Assembly: GCA_012797975.1 (NCBI GenBank)
Contig: JAAZOD010000016.1
Location: forward strand, 1-42,610
DNA: 42,610 bases
From: Pelolinea sp.
GTDB taxonomy: Bacteria > Chloroflexota > Anaerolineae > Anaerolineales > Anaerolineaceae
Direction: 5' to 3'
Position numbers and translations under genes: made by a program. Of the stretch, positions 1 through 7,904 are shown one piece after another; position 1 is the stretch's first letter; the number at the start of each line of letters is the position of its first letter. The notes under the pieces were generated by a model, which saw only the letters and a list, made by a program, of their open reading frames with translations, was not told the origin of the DNA and searched no databases.

Positions 1-35
1 CGTCACTTCTTTTTCAACAGCCTCATTTACATTGC

Positions 36-64
36 TTGCGAGTAGCAGATTACCATGTTATAAT
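36..64 (+). promoter_or_regulatory. Predicted sigma70-like promoter of rho
   Basis: TTGCGA (36-41), a 17-base spacer and a perfect TATAAT (59-64). Transcription would start near 71 and give a leader of about 140 bases before rho, room for the self-regulation known for rho leaders elsewhere. No gene I can support lies in 1-210; the rest of this stretch shows nothing else I recognise. Confidence 0.5.
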
Positions 65-210
65 CTCGCCGCTGATAGAAAAATACCCCAATTGTTTTTC
101 CCCCATTTTTGTATTATTTGGAGCAAATATCTCCTCTGGAACACTTAAATCAGAAATGTTGTCTTTATCCAATACCCGATAACCTAAATCTTTTACATGG
201 GAAATAAATT

Positions 211-1488
211 ATGATATCGATTGAAGAACTGGAAAAAAAGTCATTAACCGAACTGCGCACTATGGCCACTGAAATGGGCATTGAAAATGCCGCGGCCCAC
301 AAGAAGGAATTCTTGATGGTTGCCATATCACAATATTATGCCCAGCAAGAAGGGCGTGAAGCAGGCGGTGGAATTCTCGAAATCATGCCGGAAGGGATCG
401 GCTTCTTGCGGCAGGACTACCAGATGGGCAAGAATGATATCTATGTATCACAAGCCCAACTCCGCCGCAATGACCTGCGCAATGGGGATATGGTCTTTGG
501 GGATGTTCGCCCACCCCGTGAAACCGAGCGCCATTATGGCCTTGTGCATGTCGAAAGCGTCAATGGAAAACCAGCAGTGGAGAATGACAAAAGGATCCGC
601 TTTGAAGATCTCACCCCCATTTTCCCTGACCAGCGTTTTGACCTGGAAACACCGCGGAACATCCTTTCGAATCGTCTCATCAATATGATCGCCCCCATCG
701 GAAAAGGACAGCGTGGTATGATCGTCTCCCCGCCAAAAGCAGGAAAGACAACCATTTTGAAAGAAATCGCCAATGCCATTTCCACCAATCATCCTGAGGT
801 CTATTTGATGATCAGCTTGATCGGAGAACGTCCCGAGGAAGTGACCGATATGGATCGCTCAGTGGAAGGGGAAGTCATCGCTTCCACCTTCGATGAACCG
901 GTCACCTCTCATGTGCGCACCGCTGAGATCACGCTGAACCGCGCGAAACGGCTGGTCGAAATCGGGCATGACGTGGTCATCTTAATGGATTCCTTGACCC
1001 GTCTGGCACGCGCCTACAACCTGGTAGTAAATCCTTCTGGCCGTACGCTATCTGGCGGTATGGACCCCTCAGCGTTATACCCACCCAAGAAATTCTTCGG
1101 TGCCGCACGAAATATTGAAAATGGCGGTTCCCTGACCATCATTTCAACCGCCCTGGTGGATACCGGATCACGTTTGGATGATGTGGTCTACGAGGAATTC
1201 AAAGGAACCGGCAATATGGAACTGCATCTTTCCAGACGTCTGCAGGAAAGGCGTATTTTCCCCGCTATTGATATCGAGCGGTCTTCCACCCGCCGTGAAG
1301 AGCTGTTGCTCAGCCCGGATGAGCTGCAAAAAATATGGCTGATGCGCAGAATGTTCTTGCAGATGATCGGACAACCCCCCATGGGAGGAGGTATGGATAT
1401 TGCGGTTGCCACAGAAGCAATTCTGACACGACTCGAAAAGACCAAAAATAACATGGAATTCCTATCCACATTATCGGAGGGAATTTGA
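211..1488 (+). CDS. rho: Transcription termination factor Rho
   Basis: ATP-dependent hexameric RNA helicase that ends transcription by pulling nascent RNA out of RNA polymerase. At 425 aa it has the usual Rho length. An N-terminal helical Rho_N segment (about 1-45) is followed by the cold-shock-like RNA-binding domain (about 50-125). The RecA-type motor has Walker [10 protein letters not shown] near residues 173-181 and Walker [17 protein letters not shown]. The lysine/glycine-rich P-loop and the downstream FFGAARN segment are typical of the family. The ATG is not preceded by a strong Shine-Dalgarno site. The stop codon overlaps the TTG start of the next gene, so the two are probably translationally coupled. 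I see no insertion domain of the kind found in some actinobacterial Rho proteins. Confidence 0.97.
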   Translation: MISIEELEKKSLTELRTMATEMGIENAAAHKKEFLMVAISQYYAQQEGREAGGGILEIMPEGIGFLRQDYQMGKNDIYVSQAQLRRNDLRNGDMVFGDVRPPRETERHYGLVHVESVNGKPAVENDKRIRFEDLTPIFPDQRFDLETPRNILSNRLINMIAPIGKGQRGMIVSPPKAGKTTILKEIANAISTNHPEVYLMISLIGERPEEVTDMDRSVEGEVIASTFDEPVTSHVRTAEITLNRAKRLVEIGHDVVILMDSLTRLARAYNLVVNPSGRTLSGGMDPSALYPPKKFFGAARNIENGGSLTIISTALVDTGSRLDDVVYEEFKGTGNMELHLSRRLQERRIFPAIDIERSSTRREELLLSPDELQKIWLMRRMFLQMIGQPPMGGGMDIAVATEAILTRLEKTKNNMEFLSTLSEGI

Positions 1489-2585
1489 TCAAGAAGCAAG
1501 CGACTCCTCCTCAAGATAAGGAGATGCCGCAAGAAACGAAGAGAAAACCGCATATCGTTGTATCCATCGTCACCTGGGTCATCGCAGGTTTGATGGTTTG
1601 TCTGATGGGAACATCCATTTACCTGTATTTCAAAGGTGAATCCCTGCTTTCATTATTCCACTTTAAGTCTGAGAAAATCCAATCGGATAATTCCAACGCC
1701 GTCTTGCCCACCCTGGCAGCAGCGAACGAGTATCAATCAGTAAAAAGAGATGCCAACGCAGACACGGTCCTTCCTACCGGCTACCGGCAAAAACCGGTCT
1801 CGTATACGGTTGAGGAAGGCGATTCCATTTTCGGCATTGCTACCAGCTTCGATCTTGAACCCGAATCGGTGCTGTGGGCAAATTATGATGTGTTGAACGA
1901 TGATCCCCACATGATCTCCGTGGGTCAAACCCTGGTTATCCCGCCGGTCGATGGTATTCTTTACGAATGGCAGGAAGGCGACACTCTGGAAAAAGTCGCG
2001 GAAAAATACCACGCCGATGTGGAAGACATCCTGTTGTTTCCGGGCAATGACCTGGATATGACCAACCCAACCATTGCTCCCGGCACCCTGATTATGATAC
2101 CGGGTGGTTATCGTGCGTATACAACCTGGGTGGTCCCTTCTGTTGCCACAACAAATTCAGGGGTCAATTCCACCATTCTCGGGCCGGGTGGCTGTTCCAC
2201 CACAGCAGGGTACACTGGAACCTACACCTTCGTTTGGCCGACACCTTATCGCATCATCACCGGAAACGACTATTGGAGCGGGCACACCGCATTGGATATG
2301 ATGTGCTACTTGGGTGATGCCATCTTTGCCTCCGATTCCGGTGTGGTGATCTATGCTGGTCCCATCAGCGGCGGCTATGGCAACATGGTGATGATCGATC
2401 ATGGCAACGGATACCAAACCGTCTATGCCCACTTGAGCAGCATCAATGTATCCTGCGGTCAGAGTGTCTATCAAGGCCAGGTGATCGGAGCATGCGGTTC
2501 TACCGGTAATTCCACCGGACCTCACCTGCACTTCGAGATCCGCCTGAACGGTGGGTTCATCAATCCGTGGCTTGTGATTCAATAA
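1485..2585 (+). CDS. Membrane-anchored LysM / M23 peptidase
   Basis: Predicted cell-wall endopeptidase held outside the membrane (366 aa). One transmembrane segment lies at about 23-47. Two LysM or LysM-like modules follow (about 106-154, starting YTVEEGDSIFGIA, and 159-207), then a C-terminal M23 (LytM/lysostaphin-type) domain. The zinc ligands look complete: H267 and D271 in HTALD, H316 in YAHL, and H347/H349 in GPHLHFE, so it is probably catalytic rather than an EnvC-like activator. The start is the TTG at 1485, with GGAGGG at 1476-1481 giving good spacing; TTGA overlaps the rho stop. The gene is closely related in layout to the one at 6077-7288. A strong terminator follows. Peptidoglycan cleavage is inferred from the family. 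Confidence 0.9.
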   Translation: MIKKQATPPQDKEMPQETKRKPHIVVSIVTWVIAGLMVCLMGTSIYLYFKGESLLSLFHFKSEKIQSDNSNAVLPTLAAANEYQSVKRDANADTVLPTGYRQKPVSYTVEEGDSIFGIATSFDLEPESVLWANYDVLNDDPHMISVGQTLVIPPVDGILYEWQEGDTLEKVAEKYHADVEDILLFPGNDLDMTNPTIAPGTLIMIPGGYRAYTTWVVPSVATTNSGVNSTILGPGGCSTTAGYTGTYTFVWPTPYRIITGNDYWSGHTALDMMCYLGDAIFASDSGVVIYAGPISGGYGNMVMIDHGNGYQTVYAHLSSINVSCGQSVYQGQVIGACGSTGNSTGPHLHFEIRLNGGFINPWLVIQ

Positions 2586-2595
2586 GTCAATCAAG

Positions 2596-2631
2596 AAAAA
2601 CCCGGCCTCATAAAAATGGCCGGGTTTTTTT
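2596..2631. terminator. Bidirectional intrinsic terminator between the rho operon and priA
   Basis: A 12-base stem AAAAACCCGGCC with its exact complement, a 10-base loop, and a run of T on both strands. It serves the rho/peptidase unit on plus and priA on minus, whose stop lies at 2630-2632 just inside the T run. Confidence 0.9.
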
Positions 2632-5131
2632 ATAGCAGATCAGGCGGGTTTACTTCAACGTGCCAGTCTTGCAACGGAAGGTCACGCAAAACGGAAAAAG
2701 GATCATCCCCGCGCAGGATGATCTGCTGCCGGAAATATCCGCGTTCTTTTTCAAAGAACGGAGGTACAGGTCCGCTCACCAGCAGGTTCGCTGGCGCTTG
2801 TCCATCCTGCATTTTTTGCCTGATCATTTCTGCCATACTGTTGGCGCATTTTTCCGCCATTTGTGAATCGGCATGACGAAATTCCAACCGGACAAGCTGC
2901 GTGAAAGGCGGATACCCGAGGGAACGCCGCTGGATGATCTCTTCATCATAAAAACCCTGAAAATCATGGTGTGCCACCCTTCGTAGCACAGGATGGTCCG
3001 GTTGGTACGTTTGCAGGATTACCTGCCCACCCAGCGGACTGCGACCGGAGCGCCCTGCCACCTGGGTCAACACTTGAAAACAGCGCTCTGGCGCGCGATA
3101 GTCGGGGAAATTCAACCCCACATCCGCCAGTACGATGCCAACCAAGGTGACCAGGGGAAGATCAAGTCCTTTTGCCAGCATCTGGGTGCCGATCAGAAAA
3201 TCGGCATGATGGTTGGCAAAGTGAGAAAGCAGCAATTCTTCCGCACCTTTCTGCCGGGCAGTATCCGCATCCCAGCGCAGAATGCGCGCCTGCGGGAACA
3301 GGTGTGTCAGTTCGGTTTCCACTTTTTGTGTTCCGCTCCCGTACTGCCTGATCTGGCTTTTCCCACAAACCGGACATTGGGAAGGGACCAGCCGAGCATA
3401 TCCGCACACATGACAAACCAGCTTCTTTTTTTCTTCATGCATGGTCAACGGCAGATCACAGCGCGGACAGAGCAGGGCCTTCCCGCAATCGCGGCAGAAC
3501 ACATAAGTGGAGCTTCCCCGGCGATTCAAAAAAAGGATGGCTTGTTGCTGTCGTTCTAGAATCCCCTGCAATGCCATTTGCAGATTGCGGCTGAAAATGG
3601 AGCGGTTCCCCTGGCGCAGCTCATTCCGCATATCCACCACCTGTACCAGCGGGAGCGGAAGGGAGGCGGCAGTTTTCCCCTCCCTTTTCGAGGAAGCGGA
3701 TGCGATTGCCTTTTGCTTCAGATAATCCTGGTGCGCCAGGATTCGGTCGGGTAATTGAATGATCTTCCACCCTTCGCTTTGAGCCTGAAAAAAAATACAG
3801 ATATCGGGAGTGGCAGAACCCAAAATAATGGGACAGCTCAACTGGTTTGCATAGGCAACGGCAGTTTGCACGGCATCATAGGCAGGAGAACTGTCTTTTT
3901 GATAAAAAGAAGCATCGTGAAATTCATCCACCACGATCAGGCCAATGTTTGGAAGTGGTGTAAAGAGCGCGCTGCGCGGCCCAACAATAATGGGAATCTT
4001 GCCCATACGCGCCCGGCGCCAGGTATCGTAGCGTTCTCCGCTGGATAGGCGAGAATGAACCAATCCAACCTGACCTGGAAAACGAGCCATGAATCGTTTA
4101 ACGGTCTGAGGGGTGAGGGAGATCTCGGGAACCAACACGATGACCTGTTTTCCCTGCCTGATGGTTGCTTCCACTGCCCGCAGGTAAATTTCTGTCTTTC
4201 CAGAGCCGGTCACACCGTGGATCAGGATCGGTGAACTATTCAACCGGTCCCGGAATATTCCCTCGATTTTTTTCCAAGCATCGCTTTGGGCATCCGTCAG
4301 TTCCGGCGGAATGGCCGGAGATACCTCGATATGCTCCAACGGGTCGCGCCAGATTTCCATTTCACTCAACCGGATGAAATTTTTTTCTTCCAGGGTCTTT
4401 AGATCCGCTGCATTGGCAGCGGATGATGCATAGACCCAGGCAACATTGACCGGCATTCCCTCTTCCAGCAAGAAATGCAAAGCTGCCTTTCTGCGCTCGA
4501 AGGCAGGTGTGCCTGGTTTGCCCAGTTCATGACTACGGGATTCCACGTCTTCCCGAGATTGGATGATCTGTGCGGTGCGGATGGTCTTGCGATGTATATG
4601 AACATCAGGCAGTACCGCCTGACTTTCGAGGTATCCTTTCCGAAGCATGGAACGGATCGACGCCTTCCAATTTTCACGTGGAAAAAGGGAACGTATCTGC
4701 CGCGCACGCAAAGAACCACGCGCGGTGATCTCGTTCAGGATCCTGGTCTGCAGATCCGACAGATCCTTTCCTTCTGCAATCTGTCCCCCCACTGTATAGC
4801 GCACATCCGCCAACTGGTTCATGCCCGGCGGCAGCATGAGATGCACACAATCAGAAATGGGAGAAAGGAAATGTTCCGCCATCCAGCTCGCCAGATGCCA
4901 CTGTGCTTCAGTAAGCACCATCTCGGAATTCAGAATCCCCAAAATCCTTTTTAAGTCTCTTCTATCGGAGGTGTTTCTTTTTTCCACAACCACAGCTTGT
5001 GCACACAAGTTTCCAAAGGGCACAGCGATCAGACTACCCTTCTGCAGGGAACCCAGGTTTTCGGGAACCTCATAATCGTAGAGGTCTGTCAAACCAGGGA
5101 TATTAACCACAACGCGCACGATGGAACTCAT
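2630..5131 (-). CDS. priA: Primosomal replication restart helicase PriA
   Basis: Restarts stalled or collapsed replication forks as a 3'-5' helicase that loads the replicative helicase. The protein (833 aa) is about 100 residues longer than E. coli PriA. After the N-terminal 3'-DNA-binding region comes Walker A GVTGSGKT at about 306-313 followed by EIYL. Motif II reads DEFHD at 402-406 where most PriA have DEEHD. The family's eight-cysteine zinc region is intact (CRDCGKALLCPRC, then CHVCGY and CPVCGK). The helicase C lobe contains IGTQMLAKGLD and QVAGRSGR. It starts 15 bases after the MEMO gene and is probably cotranscribed with it. The only oddity is the E-to-F change in motif II, which I confirmed on the nucleotide sequence (TTT codon). 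Confidence 0.96.
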   Translation of the reverse strand: MSSIVRVVVNIPGLTDLYDYEVPENLGSLQKGSLIAVPFGNLCAQAVVVEKRNTSDRRDLKRILGILNSEMVLTEAQWHLASWMAEHFLSPISDCVHLMLPPGMNQLADVRYTVGGQIAEGKDLSDLQTRILNEITARGSLRARQIRSLFPRENWKASIRSMLRKGYLESQAVLPDVHIHRKTIRTAQIIQSREDVESRSHELGKPGTPAFERRKAALHFLLEEGMPVNVAWVYASSAANAADLKTLEEKNFIRLSEMEIWRDPLEHIEVSPAIPPELTDAQSDAWKKIEGIFRDRLNSSPILIHGVTGSGKTEIYLRAVEATIRQGKQVIVLVPEISLTPQTVKRFMARFPGQVGLVHSRLSSGERYDTWRRARMGKIPIIVGPRSALFTPLPNIGLIVVDEFHDASFYQKDSSPAYDAVQTAVAYANQLSCPIILGSATPDICIFFQAQSEGWKIIQLPDRILAHQDYLKQKAIASASSKREGKTAASLPLPLVQVVDMRNELRQGNRSIFSRNLQMALQGILERQQQAILFLNRRGSSTYVFCRDCGKALLCPRCDLPLTMHEEKKKLVCHVCGYARLVPSQCPVCGKSQIRQYGSGTQKVETELTHLFPQARILRWDADTARQKGAEELLLSHFANHHADFLIGTQMLAKGLDLPLVTLVGIVLADVGLNFPDYRAPERCFQVLTQVAGRSGRSPLGGQVILQTYQPDHPVLRRVAHHDFQGFYDEEIIQRRSLGYPPFTQLVRLEFRHADSQMAEKCANSMAEMIRQKMQDGQAPANLLVSGPVPPFFEKERGYFRQQIILRGDDPFSVLRDLPLQDWHVEVNPPDLL

Positions 5132-5146
5132 AGGTTTCTGATCACT

Positions 5147-5989
5147 TCACCGTTCAATGATTGCAGCTCCATAACCCACTACCGAAGAATAATCACCGCT
5201 TTCAGCTCCCGAGGTGCTGTGATGCAGCACTTGAACACGGGTTCCGCCCAACAGCTGAGCGGTCCGCAGAATCGCTGCAACAGCACCAGCTCCACAGGCA
5301 AATGCGATTCCCTTCCGCTCGGCTTCCAATACCTGTTCGGGAGAAAATGCCGCTATTCTTTTCAACATCTCCTCATCCAAGGTACAGGCGGTTTTCTGGT
5401 CATAGAAATGGGAAAGATCAGTGCTGGCAATCAGCAACATCTTTTTTTCTTTGAAGACATTCGCTGCCGCCTGCGCGACCACCTCGATCTCATCCATTTC
5501 ATAAGTGCGAACCATCAACGGGAACAACAGAAATTCCTTTCCCAAAGCTATTTGCAAAAATGGAAGCTGTATCTCCAGAGAATGTTCCCGGTCGAAAGCG
5601 ATTTCTTGCGCTCTCAACCCCTTCCCTTCGATTTGTTTTTGAAAAACAGCCATCATATCATCCGCCACTGGTACCGCTCCTAAAGGCGTTTGGTAAGCGG
5701 AATGGCTGGTCGTTAATAATCGTTCATCCGTGAAATCATGAAAGGGGGAAAATACGGCCACTACATCCACCTCTTTCCCCAACACTGCCCGATAGGCATA
5801 GCCGGCGGTCGGTCCGGAATAGCGGTACCCGGCATGGGGAGCGATCAGTCCGATCACCTCACCCTCTATCGGCTGCAACTTTGCCGCAGCCAAGTAAGAG
5901 CGGATCTCCAACTGCAGTGCCTGCGCACTGCTGGTATACCAGCTTCCGGCAATGGGAGAGGGACGTACATTTTCCATATTCGAAGACAT
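5147..5989 (-). CDS. MEMO family protein (AmmeMemoRadiSam system protein B type)
   Basis: 280 aa. It matches the MEMO fold related to extradiol dioxygenases: LIAPHAGYRYSGPTAGYAY near the N-terminus, FSPFHDF in the position of the usual second histidine block, IASTDLSHFYD, and a C-terminal CGAGAVAAIL. In many bacteria this family is encoded with an AMMECR1 protein and a radical SAM enzyme; neither is present here, so it stands alone upstream of priA. The biochemical role is unsettled for the family. I chose the ATG at 5989 because AGGAGG at 5995-6000 sits 5 bases upstream; an in-frame TTG at 6007 lies before that ribosome-binding site and is unlikely. A terminator lies just upstream, so it probably has its own promoter; a TATAAT at 6012-6007 has no recognisable -35 partner. 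Confidence 0.85.
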   Translation of the reverse strand: MSSNMENVRPSPIAGSWYTSSAQALQLEIRSYLAAAKLQPIEGEVIGLIAPHAGYRYSGPTAGYAYRAVLGKEVDVVAVFSPFHDFTDERLLTTSHSAYQTPLGAVPVADDMMAVFQKQIEGKGLRAQEIAFDREHSLEIQLPFLQIALGKEFLLFPLMVRTYEMDEIEVVAQAAANVFKEKKMLLIASTDLSHFYDQKTACTLDEEMLKRIAAFSPEQVLEAERKGIAFACGAGAVAAILRTAQLLGGTRVQVLHHSTSGAESGDYSSVVGYGAAIIER

Positions 5990-6025
5990 GTTCGCCTCCT
6001 GCTTCAATTATAGCGGGAGAAGGAT

Positions 6026-6056
6026 AAAAAGAGGGAAGTCGGTCGGCTTCCCTCTT
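6026..6056 (-). terminator. Intrinsic terminator of the LysM/M23 gene at 6077-7288
   Basis: Perfect 10-base stem AAGAGGGAAG / CTTCCCTCTT with an 8-base loop. On the minus strand it is followed by TTTTT (complement of 6026-6030). It separates the peptidase gene from the MEMO-priA unit. Confidence 0.85.
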
Positions 6057-6076
6057 CTTTGCATATCATTTTTGAT

Positions 6077-7288
6077 TTAATAGGGGTAATACTTATGCGG
6101 GTTCATTCGGTTCCCATTCAGACTCATTTCGAAATGCAGATGGGGTCCGCTGGAATTACCGGTGCTGCCCATGGCGCCGATCAATTGACCACCGTAGCTG
6201 ATGAAATCACCACAGTTCACATACACCTCGCTGAGGTGCGCATACAGCGTCTGCCAGCCATTACCGTGGTCGATCACAACCACATTTCCGTATCCCCAAT
6301 CATTCCAGCCTGCGTAAACCACCACACCGGCATCCGCAGCATAAATGGGGTTGCCGAGGTCGCCACCGATATCCACACCCCAATGGTTCAGTTCAGGATT
6401 GTATTCATAACCGGAGATATACGTGGCAGTCGTTGGCCATACAAATGCTTCCGTCCCAACCGGGCCGCTGTACACTGCATCACAGTGGCCAGCGCCCAAA
6501 ATCCTGGAAGTGGCCGGATCATCCCTGCGGAAAAGTGCAGCGGACCAATCCACATAAGCGCGAGTCCCACCCGGCACGAACAGCACCGTGCCCGGCTCAA
6601 TATTCGGACTGGAATAATCACCAATGGTTTCGGCGCTCAAATGGTTGCCCGGCCAATTGATAATATCCTCGGGGGTGACATTCAGTCCTGATGCCACCCC
6701 GTTAAGACCATCCCCTTCATTCCAGGTATAGGTGGTTCCATCCGTCGGATAGATTTCCAGAACATCGCCCGGTGAAATGGCCGCCGGGTTATCGAGCAAT
6801 AGGTTGTAATTGCACCACAGGATCGTTTCGGGCTGCAATCCAAAATTATCCGCAATTCCGATCAGGGTATCGCCCGCCACCACTTCATACTGCACAACAT
6901 CGTAGCGCGATTGAGTGGGGCCATTGATATCCGTCTTGATATCGGAGGAGCGGCTGATGCCCTCTACCGGTGAAATGCCCTCATAGGCGGGCAACACCAA
7001 TTCGGATGCATCCGAGACTTCCTCAGCATACTGCTCACCGTTATCGGTTTTGGCAACCTGCTCCCCGGTGAGGAAAAAAGTTTTCATCACCCACACGATC
7101 AAACCGACCATTACCAGGGTAAGAAAGATGGTTCCAACCCTTGAAACCACGTCATGCAGGCCGATCTTTTGAACTCGTTTCCAGAACGTGTCCCAGCGCG
7201 TTAATAAACGAGGAGTTTCTTCTGTTTGTTTTTGGTTGTTAATCTGCTGTGTTTCATGAACATCATGCGATGTAATATTTTCATCCAT
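6077..7288 (-). CDS. Membrane-anchored LysM / M23 peptidase (paralogue)
   Basis: 403 aa with the same architecture as the product of 1485-2585. A hydrophilic N-terminal tail of about 50 residues precedes one transmembrane helix (about 51-69). A clear LysM starts YEVVAGDTLIGIADNFGL (about 134-182); a second, weaker LysM-like block lies at 187-238. The M23 domain follows, with zinc ligands H302/D306 (HWGVD), H351 (YAHL) and H383/H385 (GPHLHFE). All ligands are present, so hydrolase activity is expected. Both paralogues share a PGG(T/Y)RAY junction after the second LysM and nearly identical text from YGN to GPHLHFE. ATG at 7288 is preceded by GAGGT at suitable spacing. It is divergent from pncC and ends in its own terminator. 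Confidence 0.9.
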   Translation of the reverse strand: MDENITSHDVHETQQINNQKQTEETPRLLTRWDTFWKRVQKIGLHDVVSRVGTIFLTLVMVGLIVWVMKTFFLTGEQVAKTDNGEQYAEEVSDASELVLPAYEGISPVEGISRSSDIKTDINGPTQSRYDVVQYEVVAGDTLIGIADNFGLQPETILWCNYNLLLDNPAAISPGDVLEIYPTDGTTYTWNEGDGLNGVASGLNVTPEDIINWPGNHLSAETIGDYSSPNIEPGTVLFVPGGTRAYVDWSAALFRRDDPATSRILGAGHCDAVYSGPVGTEAFVWPTTATYISGYEYNPELNHWGVDIGGDLGNPIYAADAGVVVYAGWNDWGYGNVVVIDHGNGWQTLYAHLSEVYVNCGDFISYGGQLIGAMGSTGNSSGPHLHFEMSLNGNRMNPHKYYPY

Positions 7289-7381
7289 TCAAACCTCACG
7301 CGCCATCATAACATGCCCATTTTGGGTGGTCAAGCGCCTTAAGCGGGCCTTTTTTGCGAACGAAATGTCAAAAAGGAACGA

Positions 7382-7387
7382 TATAAT
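7382..7387 (+). promoter_or_regulatory. -10 box of pncC, leaderless layout
   Basis: Perfect TATAAT followed by exactly six bases (CACCGT) and the ATG at 7394, so transcription should begin at or next to the start codon. No Shine-Dalgarno sequence fits in that space. No convincing -35 was found. Confidence 0.5.
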
Positions 7388-7393
7388 CACCGT

Positions 7394-7900
7394 ATGGATC
7401 CCGATTTGGCCGAAAAAATTCTGGGCGAATGGCTGGCACAGAAAGGATTCTGGATCGCCACTGCAGAATCTTGCACCGGCGGATTGATCGCAAACCGCCT
7501 TACCAACATCCCTGGTTCATCCGGCTACTTTCTGGGTGGCGTGGTAAGCTACGCCAATCAGGCAAAGATGCAATGGTTGGGGGTAAAGACAGAGACACTG
7601 GCTGTGTACGGAGCTGTGAGCCGCCAGACCGTGGAAGAAATGGCTTGGGGGCTGGCACAGAACCTGCGGGAAATTTGCCCGCCTTCCAGGCTGCTTACCG
7701 TGGCCGTTTCTGGCATTGCCGGACCGGAGGGCGGTAGCGCCGAGAAACCCGTCGGAACTGTTTGGATCGCCTGGTCTTTCAATTCTCTGTTGCGCGCAGA
7801 GGTATTCCATTTTCAAGGGAAACGGTTGGCCATTAAAAATCAAAGCGCCGACCAGGCATTGTACGGCGCTTTGCAGTGGATGCAGGGACTGCTCGAATAG
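7394..7900 (+). CDS. pncC: Nicotinamide-nucleotide amidohydrolase PncC (stand-alone CinA C-terminal domain)
   Basis: Converts nicotinamide mononucleotide to nicotinate mononucleotide, recycling pyridine nucleotides released for example by NAD-dependent DNA ligase. The 168 aa cover only the CinA C-terminal domain, as in E. coli PncC. Diagnostic motifs are ATAESCTGGLIANRLT near the N-terminus, GGVVSYANQAK, VSRQTVEEMA and AVSGIAGPEGG with KPVGTVWIAW. No CinA N-terminal domain is fused or adjacent. The gene appears to be transcribed as a leaderless message. Its TAG at 7898-7900 lies 4 bases from the stop of metG on the other strand. Confidence 0.93.
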   Translation: MDPDLAEKILGEWLAQKGFWIATAESCTGGLIANRLTNIPGSSGYFLGGVVSYANQAKMQWLGVKTETLAVYGAVSRQTVEEMAWGLAQNLREICPPSRLLTVAVSGIAGPEGGSAEKPVGTVWIAWSFNSLLRAEVFHFQGKRLAIKNQSADQALYGALQWMQGLLE

Positions 7901-7904
7901 TGCT

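Noticed and set aside
50-207. Minus-strand open frame of about 52 codons before rho that reads protein-like (ends GEKQLGYFSISGEIITW)
   Set aside because: No start codon at its beginning, no ribosome-binding site, and it overlaps the rho promoter. A plus-strand frame is open over the same bases. It could be a gene remnant, but I cannot support it.
2157-2594. Long antisense open frame opposite the LysM/M23 gene
   Set aside because: Shadow of the codon pattern of a clearly coding gene; the same holds for other long antisense frames opposite rho, priA, btuC and herA.
6007-6012. TATAAT on minus before the MEMO gene
   Set aside because: No -35 at a suitable distance and the start site would fall in the ribosome-binding site; mentioned under the gene but not called as a promoter.
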